The notes: generated from the sequence alone by a model not told the origin. 64,000 nt of DNA from Granulosicoccus sp045106475 (GCA_045106475.1 JBGCEO010000105.1:4697-68696); one strand, 5' to 3'. Shown: positions 53,856 through 63,240, counted from the first letter of the stretch. A program made the numbers and translations.

Positions 53856-54785
53856 ATGAAGCTAAAAGTACCCAACGAGTACCTCGACGCTAAATCTGAT
53901 CATTGCTTTTTCAAAGAGGCTCGAAAAATCATAAACAGCTTGCTAGCTCCTGCTCTAGTTTGTGCTTGCGTATACGCCGGCTCCTCATTCCAGCTGGTCA
54001 ACGCACAAAGCAAAGAACCTTTATTCGAATCCTCAGCCGTACCCGGCGGCATTGCCGTCATCGATCTGGGTGCAGAGGATCAGCAATTCTCCAAAGTACG
54101 TTGGAAAAAAAGAACCGTAGCAGTTGTCATCAACAACGGGCGCGCGGAGGCTGTAGTCGGTATCCCCTTGTCAACAGAAGCAGGACAGCACATTCTCGAC
54201 GTCACAAAAACGTCGGGCGAAAAAAGCCAAATTCCCTTCCAGGTGAAGCCTTTTCAATACGAAGAACAACGTTTAACCATTACCAACAAACGTAAAGTTA
54301 ACCCTGCCCCGATTGATATGGAACGTATCAACCGCGAAAACAAGCGATTGAAAACGGTAAAAAGCACTCGTGCAGATCGGCTACTGGCAGAATCATTTGA
54401 ATGGCCCCTGGCAGGACCGATCTCAAGTCCCTTTGGTTTACGACGCTTTTACAACGATCAGCCAAGACGTCCTCATGGCGGGATAGACATTGCCGCGCCA
54501 GAGGGTACGCCGATTCTTGCTCCGGCCGATGGTCTCGTTATTGAAACAGGAGATTATTTCTTCAATGGCAATTGCGTGTTCATTGAGCATGGACTGGGCC
54601 TGCAGACATTCTATGCACACATGAGTCGAATCGACGTAAAGGAAGGCGACAGGGTTTCACAGGGACAAATCATAGGCGCTGTGGGTGCAACCGGCAGAGT
54701 AACGGGGCCACACCTGCATTGGTCAGTGGGCCTGAACGGCACTTGGGTCAACCCCCTGCTCGTGCTTCGAACCGACTCGCCCTAG
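53856..54785 (+). CDS. M23 family (LytM) metallopeptidase, probable envelope enzyme
   Basis: A 309-residue protein starting at the ATG 53856, seven bases after the cysZ stop; a much longer frame from 53544 runs through cysZ and is rejected. An N-terminal hydrophobic segment (SLLAPALVCACVYAGSSF) suggests export. The C-terminal M23 domain has both zinc motifs, HGGIDIAAP (HxxxD) and GPHLHW (HxH), so it should be catalytically active on peptidoglycan cross-bridges. The middle region (GIAVIDLGAE...) is beta-rich. It ends head-on with der, sharing the bases CTAG of the two stop codons. Confidence 0.9.
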   Translation: MKLKVPNEYLDAKSDHCFFKEARKIINSLLAPALVCACVYAGSSFQLVNAQSKEPLFESSAVPGGIAVIDLGAEDQQFSKVRWKKRTVAVVINNGRAEAVVGIPLSTEAGQHILDVTKTSGEKSQIPFQVKPFQYEEQRLTITNKRKVNPAPIDMERINRENKRLKTVKSTRADRLLAESFEWPLAGPISSPFGLRRFYNDQPRRPHGGIDIAAPEGTPILAPADGLVIETGDYFFNGNCVFIEHGLGLQTFYAHMSRIDVKEGDRVSQGQIIGAVGATGRVTGPHLHWSVGLNGTWVNPLLVLRTDSP

Positions 54786-56410
54786 CTGGTTTTCTTTGAT
54801 CGACGAGTTGATTTTTTTGCCACGGCCTTACCGCCTGTAGCCCCGGTTCGTTTTCTCGAACGCTGCTTTTTAGCTTGCGGTTGCCCGCTACCGTCAGATT
54901 GTTCTGCGGCTCGGCCGGGAGCTTTTTTTTGTTTTTTCCGATCTGAGCCAGCAACCCGTTTAGTGGATGCTTTTACTCGAGCAGGTTTGACTCGTTTTTG
55001 CTCCTGATAGGGATTATCGTCTTGCCTGAATTCGATACGCAAAGGTGTGCCGAATAGCCTAAGCACCTTGATGAAATGATTCATCAGATAGCGTTGATAG
55101 CTTTGAGGCACCTTCAATGCCTGTTTACCATGAATAACGATAACCGGTGGATTCTGACCTCCCTGATGCGCATAGCGTAGCTTGATGCGTCTTCCGTTAA
55201 CCATGGGTGGCTGATGCTGCGTGGTTACGACGTCCAGCATGCGTGTCAGGCGTGGTGTAGACAGATCAACAAAAGCAGACGTGTAAGCCTTGTTTATCGA
55301 TTTGAAGACATCGCCGACACCGGAACCGTGCAGAGCACTAATGAAATGAATACGCGTAAATTTAAGAAATTCGACACGTCGTTCCAGATCTTCTCGAACC
55401 GCCTCGCGTTGTTCTGAGTCTAGAGAATCCCATTTGTTAACCGCAACAATCAATGCGCGACCCTTCTCGATTATATAACCGAGTAACGACAGATCCTGCT
55501 CGGTTATGCTATCCGATCCGTCGAGCAACATGACGCAAACATTACTCTTGTCGATTGCCTGAAGCGTCTTGATGACACTGAATATTTCTACTTTTTCGCT
55601 GACTTTTCCACGCCGCCTCACGCCAGCTGTATCAATCAGGGTGTACTCCTTACCAGCCCTTACAAACGGAACAGACACAGCATCTCGCGTGGTCCCGGGC
55701 TGGTCGTAGGCAATCACTCGATCCTCTCCCAACAGACGATTGATCAGAGTAGATTTGCCGACATTGGGACGCCCGACAAACGTGATACGAATATCGTCCG
55801 GTGTGCTGGATTGATAAGGGTTTTCGGGACTCGGGTTATGTTCAGCATCGGCATCGCCACGGTTTTTATTGCGCTTAGGCCGCCGCTTTCGCGATTGCTC
55901 TACACGCTGATCCTGAGGTATCTCAAAATAATCGGCTAACTCATCAATCAGCTGATGCACACCACGATTGTGAGAAGCTGCGATCGCAACCATGTGCTCA
56001 ATACCCAGCTGATGAAATTCAAGCTGTGCTTTATCTTCGCCTATACCATCTATCTTGTTAACACACAGCACCACATGCTTAGCCTGGCGGCGAAGTATAT
56101 CGGCAATTTCTTCATCGACGGATACCAGACCGGATCGGCCATCAACCAGAAATACGACAAGGTCGGCCTCGCAAACAGCCGCAAGAGTCTGATCGGCCAT
56201 AGCGGCATCGAGCGAATCAGGTGCACCGCTAAGCCCACCCGTGTCTACCAATAAATAAGGCCAGCCACCCACCTTGCCATCGCCATATTGGCGATCCCGG
56301 GTAAGACCGGGCATGTCAGCAACCAGCGCATCCTGGGTGCGAGTCAGCTTGTTGAACAGTGTGGACTTACCCACATTGGGTCGACCCACCAGGGCTATGG
56401 TGGGTTTCAT
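54782..56410 (-). CDS. der: Ribosome biogenesis GTPase Der (EngA)
   Basis: Tandem-GTPase assembly factor for the 50S subunit. The first G domain has GRPNVGKSTLFNKL and DTGGLSG; the second GRPNVGKSTLINRL and DTAGVRRRGK; the KH-like domain ends with GTPLRIEFR. At 542 residues it is longer than the usual ~490 because of a basic C-terminal tail of about 85 residues (KKQKKAPGR, KKSTRRSKKTS) and an Arg/Lys-rich linker between the G domains (RKRRPKRNKNRG). The tail probably contacts rRNA. Confidence 0.96.
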   Translation of the reverse strand: MKPTIALVGRPNVGKSTLFNKLTRTQDALVADMPGLTRDRQYGDGKVGGWPYLLVDTGGLSGAPDSLDAAMADQTLAAVCEADLVVFLVDGRSGLVSVDEEIADILRRQAKHVVLCVNKIDGIGEDKAQLEFHQLGIEHMVAIAASHNRGVHQLIDELADYFEIPQDQRVEQSRKRRPKRNKNRGDADAEHNPSPENPYQSSTPDDIRITFVGRPNVGKSTLINRLLGEDRVIAYDQPGTTRDAVSVPFVRAGKEYTLIDTAGVRRRGKVSEKVEIFSVIKTLQAIDKSNVCVMLLDGSDSITEQDLSLLGYIIEKGRALIVAVNKWDSLDSEQREAVREDLERRVEFLKFTRIHFISALHGSGVGDVFKSINKAYTSAFVDLSTPRLTRMLDVVTTQHQPPMVNGRRIKLRYAHQGGQNPPVIVIHGKQALKVPQSYQRYLMNHFIKVLRLFGTPLRIEFRQDDNPYQEQKRVKPARVKASTKRVAGSDRKKQKKAPGRAAEQSDGSGQPQAKKQRSRKRTGATGGKAVAKKSTRRSKKTS

Positions 56411-56416
56411 GATTGG

Positions 56417-57559
56417 TTAACGTGCAAACCGATAGGCCGCAACAAGACCATCTGTAGCCTGTACATAAACCGTGTCTTCAGCTTGATAGGGACGAGCGCT
56501 GATCGGCTCGTCTGTTAAACGTGTTCGACCTACCGAAGCGCCAGAGCTTGCACTCAGCACATGAACATACCCGCCTACATCGCCGAGAATGACATCACCC
56601 TGCGAGGTGAAGGCCGGCGGACTGAGCCTGCGCCCCGGCATGGTGTCGTTTGTCCAGATGGTCTGGCCAGTCTGCTTATTCAGCAGATGCACAGTATCCG
56701 CATCATCAACAATGACCAGATGCTTCTCGTTGAGTGCCATACCCGATCCCGCACTCAACGGAATCGACCAGACTATCTGACCCTGTGCCGGTTCGAGCCG
56801 AGCAGCCTTACCCTGATAATTGGCCACGTAAATACCTTCATCGTCGATGACTATATCCGCATCAATATCAACCAGGCGTTCAACCTCAGAACGACCCGAA
56901 GGTACGCTTAGCACCGCCTCCCAGATCAACTTGCCTGAATCAATATTCAGGGCTAACAGCCGTCCATCGTCCAGACCAACCAGCACGCCTCCATCGAGCA
57001 ATAACGGCCGGCTATAACCATTGAGTGTTAGAGCGGGCGGTGTATTGGAGACCGTCCAGCGCTCGCTGCCATCCGCAGGTTCCAAAGCGGCGATTCGACC
57101 GTCTGTGCTTCTGACAATGGCCACTCCATAGCCAGCTGCGACAGGCACCAGAATCTCAGAAGATCCAGCGCTCTGCCACACAACACTGCCATCGCCAGGG
57201 TTCAGCGCATGCACCATTCCATTGGTATCACTGACATAGATCTGTTCCGCCGAACCGCCTACTCCACTGGTAAGGCGCACATCCAGCTCAGAGCTCCATT
57301 GCCGCATACCATTGTCGCGCGCAAGGCTCGTCAATTTGCCGCGGCGGTTAGCCACCACGAGCTGATTGTCACCAACCCACGGTTCAAATCGACCTCGTCC
57401 AGCATCGCCAGTCTTTGCCGACCAGAGTCTAACCAAGGTGACCTCGGAGGTGGTCGGAACCAGCTCAGCAGGAGGAACCGGTGGTGGCTCAGATGCGCAG
57501 GATGCCAGTATGCATAGCAGCGAGCCCGACAGCAGTGCCTTTACAGTGCCAGCGATCAC
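56417..57559 (-). CDS. bamB: Outer membrane protein assembly factor BamB
   Basis: Lipoprotein of the BAM complex, a beta-propeller built from PQQ-like repeats (GSVVWQSAGSSEI, GKLIWEAVLSVPSG, GQIVWSIPLSAGSG, GQTIWTND). I choose GTG at 57559, two bases after the yfgM stop, because it gives a normal lipoprotein signal peptide with lipobox LASC (mature Cys at residue 21). An ATG at 57613 would overlap yfgM by 53 bp and add an odd Gln/Arg-rich N-terminus. Standard yfgM-bamB-der order. Confidence 0.92.
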   Translation of the reverse strand: MIAGTVKALLSGSLLCILASCASEPPPVPPAELVPTTSEVTLVRLWSAKTGDAGRGRFEPWVGDNQLVVANRRGKLTSLARDNGMRQWSSELDVRLTSGVGGSAEQIYVSDTNGMVHALNPGDGSVVWQSAGSSEILVPVAAGYGVAIVRSTDGRIAALEPADGSERWTVSNTPPALTLNGYSRPLLLDGGVLVGLDDGRLLALNIDSGKLIWEAVLSVPSGRSEVERLVDIDADIVIDDEGIYVANYQGKAARLEPAQGQIVWSIPLSAGSGMALNEKHLVIVDDADTVHLLNKQTGQTIWTNDTMPGRRLSPPAFTSQGDVILGDVGGYVHVLSASSGASVGRTRLTDEPISARPYQAEDTVYVQATDGLVAAYRFAR

Positions 57560-57560
57560 C

Positions 57561-58217
57561 TTAGCTGGAACTCTCGGCGGCTTCTGTCTCTGCTGCTGGC
57601 AATGCCAGCTCATTGAGCTTCATGGTCAACCCATCACGATTGGCAACAAATTGGCTAGCCTGCGCCGCTTCATAAGCGGAGCGGGCACCGTCCTCATCGC
57701 CAGATTGGATTAGCAGATCACCGCGAGCTTCTTCAACCAGGCCCGTGAATGCCTCTGGAAACGATTTGGGCAAACTGGCCAGTCCGGCGCTGGAATCCCC
57801 TGCAGCCCCTTTAACACGAGCCAACCTCACCTTTGCAATTAGCACTACGTCATCCTGAGGTGCATTTTTGGCGACCCACTCAAGCCTGCTCGCAGCATCG
57901 GCCAGGTCGCCTTGCTCAACTGCAGCTCTGGCAGCAGCCATGTTGGAGTAAGCACTGTAAAGAGCACTGGGTTGGTCATCTTGCAGCTCATCAGCAAGTT
58001 TAATGGCCTCATCCGTATTGCTGGCGTTGATCGCTTCAAGCGTCCGGCTAAACGCATCGCTGGCCGCCACTGCCTGCGATTCCTGACGGTTTTCCCAGAA
58101 TTTCCAACCACCGATAACGGCACCACCCAGCACCACACCGGTAATCACCGCACGGCCGTTTTCAGCCCACCACTCTTTCAGAGCTTCGACTTGTTGTTCT
58201 TCTGTTTCGTATTCCAC
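57561..58217 (-). CDS. yfgM: YfgM-like TPR protein (ancillary SecYEG translocon subunit)
   Basis: A 218-residue inner-membrane protein with a short cytoplasmic N-terminus (EEQQVEALKEWWAENGR), one membrane helix (VITGVVLGGAVIGGWKFW) and a periplasmic TPR-like helical domain. YfgM associates with SecYEG and PpiD and helps periplasmic chaperoning. GTG start at 58217 preceded by GGAG eight bases away. Lies between hisS and bamB as in E. coli. Confidence 0.92.
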   Translation of the reverse strand: MEYETEEQQVEALKEWWAENGRAVITGVVLGGAVIGGWKFWENRQESQAVAASDAFSRTLEAINASNTDEAIKLADELQDDQPSALYSAYSNMAAARAAVEQGDLADAASRLEWVAKNAPQDDVVLIAKVRLARVKGAAGDSSAGLASLPKSFPEAFTGLVEEARGDLLIQSGDEDGARSAYEAAQASQFVANRDGLTMKLNELALPAAETEAAESSS

Positions 58218-58281
58218 GTTAATTCTCCGCGCCGGTAGCGCTTGCTTGCTGAGTTACCCCAGCGCTCACATTAGTGTTCTA

Positions 58282-59562
58282 TCAAGTTGCCAACAGGCGC
58301 GTTAGCGTCTGGGCCAGCTGTTGTCTGGGCACGGTTGTCTGCTCACCTTTATCCAGAAGTGGTTTGATGGTTACCAAGCCCTTGCTTAATTCTTCAGCGC
58401 CAATTATGACAGCCAAAGAAGCTCCACATTTGTCTGCTTTGCGAAACTGACTCTTTAACGATCCTGCGGCTGTATTGTGCAACACAGAAGATCCCGGCAT
58501 CAGTTCGCGCACAGTTTCTGCCAGTGCCAGGGAATCTGCCGCTGCGACATCATCCGTGCCCATAACGAAAAGATCAGGAGCATCAGCAACCGGCGAACAC
58601 TCTAGTTTTTCCATCAGGGCGATTACCCTCTCCATGCCGAAGGCCCAACCTACTCCGGGAATATCCTTGGCACCCAGCTGGGTAAGCAAACCATCGTAGC
58701 GCCCTCCAGCACAGACCGCCGATTGCGACCCCAATTGATCAGTTGTCCATTCGAAAACAGTATGACTGTAGTAGTCAAGGCCACGAACCAATCTTGGATT
58801 TTCTACAGCCTCCACCCCGCTGATTGCCAGCAACTCCCGCAGCTCTTCAAAATGCGCCAACGATGCCTCGCTCAGGCTATCTCTCAGCGTGGGAGCGGAT
58901 TCAATAAGCTTTTGCATTGCCGGATTCTTGCTGTCAAGAATGCGTAAAGGATTTTTGTCCAGCCTTCGAAGACTATCCTCATCCAGCTGGTCCTTGTGCT
59001 CGGTGAAGTAGGCGACGAGTTTTTCTCGAAAAAGTGCTCTATCGTCGGTATCTCCGAGCGTATTGAATTCAAGCTTTAGCGCTCCGGCAATACCCAGCTC
59101 GCGCCATAAACGTGCACTGAGCAGTATTAACTCGGCTTCAATCGCCGGGCCCGCCAGACCGTACACCTCTGCACCGACTTGAAAAAACTGACGTTGCCGA
59201 CCCAGTTGGGGACGTTCGTAACGAAACATCGGACCGGTGTACCAGATGCGATTGACGCTACCCGGTTGCAACAATCCGTTTTCAATAGCGGCCCTCACAC
59301 AACCTGCGGTATTTTCGGGACGCAAAGACATCGACTCGCCTTTTCGATCGTCAAACGTATACATTTCTTTTTCAACGATATCGGTGGCTTCGCCAATCGA
59401 TCTCTTAAAAAGACTCGTTCGCTCAATGATCGGAGTACGCATCTCGCCATATCCGTATGCGCGCATGGCATGACGAACGGCTGATTCCAGCCGTTGCCAT
59501 GGAGCTATGGTTGCCGGTAGCAAATCCGGCATACCACGCAAGCGCGTAAATTGAGTTTTCAT
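58282..59562 (-). CDS. hisS: Histidyl-tRNA synthetase
   Basis: Class II synthetase, 426 residues. Motif 1 region RTPIIERTSLFKRSIGEATD, motif 2 MFRYERPQLGRQRQFFQ, histidine-specific motifs LVRGLDYYSHTVFEW and GGRYDGLL, motif 3 GWAFGMERV, then a C-terminal anticodon-binding domain. It follows pilF by only 36 bp; ispG and rodZ, which often lie between, are absent here. Confidence 0.98.
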   Translation of the reverse strand: MKTQFTRLRGMPDLLPATIAPWQRLESAVRHAMRAYGYGEMRTPIIERTSLFKRSIGEATDIVEKEMYTFDDRKGESMSLRPENTAGCVRAAIENGLLQPGSVNRIWYTGPMFRYERPQLGRQRQFFQVGAEVYGLAGPAIEAELILLSARLWRELGIAGALKLEFNTLGDTDDRALFREKLVAYFTEHKDQLDEDSLRRLDKNPLRILDSKNPAMQKLIESAPTLRDSLSEASLAHFEELRELLAISGVEAVENPRLVRGLDYYSHTVFEWTTDQLGSQSAVCAGGRYDGLLTQLGAKDIPGVGWAFGMERVIALMEKLECSPVADAPDLFVMGTDDVAAADSLALAETVRELMPGSSVLHNTAAGSLKSQFRKADKCGASLAVIIGAEELSKGLVTIKPLLDKGEQTTVPRQQLAQTLTRLLAT

Positions 59563-59598
59563 GAACAGTTATACAAGCGTTGTATTGGCAGTCACGCG

Positions 59599-60360
59599 TT
59601 AACGGATTGGGCGCGATAAGTATTCACCCGCTTCGCGGGAGGCTGGAAATTGATTGAGCAAGCGACTAGCGTATTTTTCGGCTGACGCTAACTGCCCGGC
59701 ATCACGGCTGATTTTTAATCCAAGCCACAGACTCTCAGCCGTTTCAGCTCCATAGGCATTGTAGCGCTGAAAATAGGCATCAGCGACACTAAGGCGCTGA
59801 CTTCGATGCATCAGATCGGCCATGTGCAGATAGGCGTTGGCAAATTGCGGGTTGACCCTGAGCGCTTCTCGCAAATACGATTCAGCGTCTGGCAGTCTAT
59901 TCGCATCAAGCATGCATAGCCCGGCATTATCCAGTGCATATTCGGGCGTGCGATAGTAAGGATTATCCGCAGCCGCTCGAAATTGTTTCCTGGCGTCGTC
60001 GAATTTTTCGACTTCGCACAGATAGATGCCATAGCTATTGCGATGCTCTGCCTCATCCGGCTCTAGCTCTAACGCGCGTTTGAAATGTACATCCGCTTTG
60101 GCCGGTCTGGACACCCTTGACTGAAGCTTTGCATACGTTACATGGGCCAGTGCATTTTGATCGTCCTGATCCAGCGCTTTGAGCAGCTTCTCACGCGCCT
60201 GGTCCAGCTCACCACGCTGCAAGTACTGAGCGGCCAGTTGCGCATTATATTGCGCCGCATCCTGCTTCTTTTTGGGGCTGAGTTCTCCCGTGGAACTGCA
60301 TGCCTGAATCAATCCAAGCGACAGCGCCAGGATCACTGCCCGTATGCTCAATCTAGTCAT
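59599..60360 (-). CDS. pilF: Type IV pilus biogenesis lipoprotein PilF/PilW
   Basis: A 253-residue outer-membrane pilotin that helps secretin PilQ localise and oligomerise. The signal peptide ends in a lipobox LIQACSS (Cys at residue 21); six or so TPR units follow (AAQYLQRGELDQAREKLLKA, ALELEPDEAEHRNSYGIYLC, ALRVNPQFANAYLHMADLM). Its ATG overlaps the rlmN stop (ATGA). Position between rlmN and hisS is conserved. Confidence 0.93.
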   Translation of the reverse strand: MTRLSIRAVILALSLGLIQACSSTGELSPKKKQDAAQYNAQLAAQYLQRGELDQAREKLLKALDQDDQNALAHVTYAKLQSRVSRPAKADVHFKRALELEPDEAEHRNSYGIYLCEVEKFDDARKQFRAAADNPYYRTPEYALDNAGLCMLDANRLPDAESYLREALRVNPQFANAYLHMADLMHRSQRLSVADAYFQRYNAYGAETAESLWLGLKISRDAGQLASAEKYASRLLNQFPASREAGEYLSRPIR

Positions 60361-61484
60361 CGAAGTTGTTCTCCAAATCGTGGCTCCATGAACTTCACGT
60401 GCCGTTTGCTGCGATCGTCAATATCACCAGCCAACTGTCCACAAGCCGCGTCGATATCGTCACCCCTGGTTGTGCGTTTGAGGGTAAGGATGCCTGCGTC
60501 GTTCAAAACTCGAGCAAAACGTTCTACAGCATTGCGCGACGAGCGTTTATAACCGGATTGTGGAAACGGGTTAAACGGGATCAAATTGACCTTTCCAGGG
60601 AAGCCACGCAACAGTTCTGCCAATTCATGCGCCTGTTCGACCTTATCGTTGACACCTGACAGCATGACGTATTCGAAAAGCACGTGCTTTTTGCGCTGGG
60701 ACACTGCCTCCTCACCCTCTACATACCGCCAACAGGCCTCCATTAATTGCTTGATCGGGTACTTTCGATTTATCGGCACCAGTTCATCGCGCAATTCATC
60801 GTTAGGAGCATGCAATGAGACTGCGAGAGAAATATCGACATCGCTGGTCAATTTATCCATGGCCGGGATAACCCCCGAGGTGCTGACCGTCACGCGCCGC
60901 TTGCTCAGGCCATAGGCAAGATCGTCCATCATCAGATTCAGAGAGACGACCAACTGGCGATAATTGAGTAGCGGCTCTCCCATACCCATCATGACGATAT
61001 TGCTTATACGCTGCTCAGCCGTCGCGGGCTCTTGTGCCAGCAAATTGGTGGCCAGCCAAACCTGACCAATGATTTCTGACACGCTCAGGTTTCGATTAAA
61101 GCCCTGGCGCCCGGTAGAGCAAAAAGAGCAATCAAGCGCACAACCCACCTGCGATGACACACACAGTGTGCCGCGATCGTTCTCCGGTATATACACCGTC
61201 TCTATGCAGTTGCCATCATGCAGCTCAAACAGCCATTTGGCCGTGCCATCACGACTAAGCTGGGATTCCTGCACAGTAGGCAAAACCGTAGTCGCACAAG
61301 AGCTAAGTAGCGCCCGGGTTGTTTTAGAAACATCTGTCATCGCGTCTATATCGCGCACATTGTGCTGATATAGCCACTTGAGTATCTGTTTGGCACGAAA
61401 CGGCTTCTCGCCTTTACTCACCAGAAACTCGGTGAGCGCATTGCGATCAAGATCGAATAGATTAATCTGAGCCGTATCAGTCAT
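60357..61484 (-). CDS. rlmN: Dual-specificity 23S rRNA/tRNA adenine-C2 methyltransferase
   Basis: Radical-SAM enzyme methylating A2503 of 23S rRNA and A37 of some tRNAs. The [4Fe-4S] motif is CALDCSFC (CxxxCxxC); SAM-binding GMGEPLLNY and SLHAPNDELRDELVPINRKY are present, and the methyl-carrying C-terminal Cys is in the DIDAACGQL segment. 375 residues from the ATG at 61484; a TTG two codons earlier is possible. Confidence 0.97.
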   Translation of the reverse strand: MTDTAQINLFDLDRNALTEFLVSKGEKPFRAKQILKWLYQHNVRDIDAMTDVSKTTRALLSSCATTVLPTVQESQLSRDGTAKWLFELHDGNCIETVYIPENDRGTLCVSSQVGCALDCSFCSTGRQGFNRNLSVSEIIGQVWLATNLLAQEPATAEQRISNIVMMGMGEPLLNYRQLVVSLNLMMDDLAYGLSKRRVTVSTSGVIPAMDKLTSDVDISLAVSLHAPNDELRDELVPINRKYPIKQLMEACWRYVEGEEAVSQRKKHVLFEYVMLSGVNDKVEQAHELAELLRGFPGKVNLIPFNPFPQSGYKRSSRNAVERFARVLNDAGILTLKRTTRGDDIDAACGQLAGDIDDRSKRHVKFMEPRFGEQLR

Positions 61485-61516
61485 GAACAATTAGCGTGTG
61501 TCAGCCAGTTTAGCCA

Positions 61517-61554
61517 GACAGCCTGCAAGCTGGAACACAAGCAGGCCGACTGTC
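61517..61554 (-). terminator. Intercistronic hairpin between ndk and rlmN
   Basis: GCCTGC (61521-61526) and GCAGGC (61541-61546) pair perfectly, extended by GACA/TGTC with a four-base bulge. It falls in the 93-bp gap between ndk and rlmN. There is no U-run, so it is more likely an mRNA stability or pausing element than a full terminator. Confidence 0.35.
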
Positions 61555-61577
61555 ACTGGCGAAACCGGAACTTGCCG

Positions 61578-62009
61578 TTAGCGAGTTCGAGCGCAAACGC
61601 CGTCATCACCAAAGAAAAAGGCAATTTCAACGGCTGCAGTTTCTGTTGCATCGGATCCGTGCACAGCATTTTCGTCGATTGAGGAGGCAAAACGCTTACG
61701 AATAGTACCCTCTGCTGCCTCAGCAGGATTGGTAGCCCCCATGACATCGCGGTGTGCGAGCACAGCATTTTCACCTTCCAGTACCTGGACAATTACCGGT
61801 CCTGAGGTCATGAAACTGACCAGATCATTGTAGAAAGGGCGCTCGGCATGCACAGCGTAGAACTCACCAGCCTGTTCTTTGCTGAGATGCATCATGCGGG
61901 CAGCGACTATGTTGAGTCCGGCCTTTTCAAACGTGCTGTAAATTTCACCAATAACATTTTTGGCGACAGCATCAGGTTTGATAATGGAAAGGGTTCGTTC
62001 GACGGCCAT
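61578..62009 (-). CDS. ndk: Nucleoside diphosphate kinase
   Basis: Balances nucleoside triphosphates by phosphate transfer through a phosphohistidine. 143 residues starting MAVERTLSIIKPDAVAKN; active-site His in NAVHGSDATETAAVEIAFFF. Standard ndk-rlmN neighbourhood. Confidence 0.98.
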   Translation of the reverse strand: MAVERTLSIIKPDAVAKNVIGEIYSTFEKAGLNIVAARMMHLSKEQAGEFYAVHAERPFYNDLVSFMTSGPVIVQVLEGENAVLAHRDVMGATNPAEAAEGTIRKRFASSIDENAVHGSDATETAAVEIAFFFGDDGVCARTR

Positions 62010-62074
62010 CTGGCGCTCCTAGAGGGTTTGAAGTAGAAATGAGTCAACCCACCATTGTAGCGGATTTGATCCGG

Positions 62075-62704
62075 TTACAGGCCGTCAGGATTGCTTAACT
62101 TGATCGTTTTCATGGTTAAGGGCAGCTGGGACGAGGTATCGAAGGCAGCTCCTGCTTCTGCGCCTGCTCGCGCGATGTCTTTTGCACTCTTGTAACGGTC
62201 GTAGACTGCATGCATAGCGCCTAAAGCGTAACAAGCGCCGGAACCTACAGCCCAGTATCGTGTGTATTCGTAAACCTCGCGCAGGGAGAACATGGCGAAG
62301 ATGCCGTTACTGTTGATGAAGACTGAGTCAATCTGACTGGTTTCGTAAGGATCTTCTTCCGCATCCTTGGCATTAAGAAAGTAGTTTTCCTTGAGTACCG
62401 GGTGCAGTCGGATCAGCGTATCAAAAGTGGAATCGCGGGTCGAAAAGTCTGCGTTGACGTCTTTATCGTTAAAAGCACGCTCAGCGACCAGCGTATGCGC
62501 AGCGCTGCCCACGATGCCCATATGCGTCTTGCCAAAGGTCTGAATTTTAGAATGATGACAATCCAGAGCACTTTCCAGCCTGATATCACCAAAGGTGGTC
62601 AGAGTATCGGCAGCAATACAGGCTGTACGGCCCTTTCGGGCGACGACAATAGTGGACAATGTAGTGGTCTCTTGTTTGTATTCGGGCTTAAATTCTGCCC
62701 TCAT
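62075..62704 (-). CDS. Proteasome-like Ntn hydrolase (HslV/Anbu superfamily)
   Basis: A 209-residue protein of the proteasome beta-subunit fold. STIVVARKGRTACIAADTLT aligns with the HslV N-terminus TTIVSV...GGD: with Asp33 as the catalytic Asp17 equivalent, the nucleophile falls on Ser17 rather than Thr, leaving a 16-residue propeptide. A Thr triplet at residues 13-15 offers an alternative cleavage point. GSGACYALGAM matches the proteasome C-terminal GSG segment. No hslU-type ATPase is adjacent. It may be an Anbu-like or other stand-alone proteasome homologue; function unknown. Confidence 0.82.
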   Translation of the reverse strand: MRAEFKPEYKQETTTLSTIVVARKGRTACIAADTLTTFGDIRLESALDCHHSKIQTFGKTHMGIVGSAAHTLVAERAFNDKDVNADFSTRDSTFDTLIRLHPVLKENYFLNAKDAEEDPYETSQIDSVFINSNGIFAMFSLREVYEYTRYWAVGSGACYALGAMHAVYDRYKSAKDIARAGAEAGAAFDTSSQLPLTMKTIKLSNPDGL

Positions 62705-62736
62705 TGTGGCAGCTTGCAGCCCCGGTCGCCTATGAT

Positions 62737-63240
62737 TCAGTCGGCATTCGGCAGAAGAGACAACTGGTTCGCGGCAGCCTTGGGGTCTGGCGCGCTTTCC
62801 AGAGTATCGATCGCTTCACGAAATGCGGCCGCATCCTCAAACTGACGATAAACCGAGGCAAAACGGATATACGCAACCTCGTCGAGCTGTTTGAGCTCCT
62901 CCATCACCCATTCGCCCAGTCGCAGGGCCGCAATTTCGCGCTCCCCGGCAACCAGACAACGGTGTTTGACGCGGGCAACTGCCGCGTCAATCAGCTCGAC
63001 ACTGACGGGTCTCTTTTCCAGTGATTTCTGGAATCCAGCCTGCAATTTTGCATCCGAAAAAGGCTCACGATTGCCTCGTGACTTCACAATTCTGGGCAAG
63101 TTGAGTTCGGCGGATTCGTAGGTCGTAAAACGCTCTTCGCACTCGGTGCATTCACGCCTACGTCTCACCTGATCACTATCACCCACTAGACGGGAATCTA
63201 CGACCCGAGTATCGATAGCGCCACAAAATGGGCAGCGCAT
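62737..63240 (-). CDS. nrdR: Transcriptional repressor NrdR
   Basis: Nucleotide-sensing repressor of ribonucleotide reductase genes, 167 residues. The zinc ribbon has MRCPFCGAIDTRVVDSR and RRRRECTECEERFTTYE; an ATP-cone domain follows (FSDAKLQAGFQKSLEKRPVS). The ATG at 63240 is the conserved start; a frame opening at 63390 adds 50 unconserved residues. Divergent from mdh across 177 bp. No nrd gene is in the window. Confidence 0.96.
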   Translation of the reverse strand: MRCPFCGAIDTRVVDSRLVGDSDQVRRRRECTECEERFTTYESAELNLPRIVKSRGNREPFSDAKLQAGFQKSLEKRPVSVELIDAAVARVKHRCLVAGEREIAALRLGEWVMEELKQLDEVAYIRFASVYRQFEDAAAFREAIDTLESAPDPKAAANQLSLLPNAD

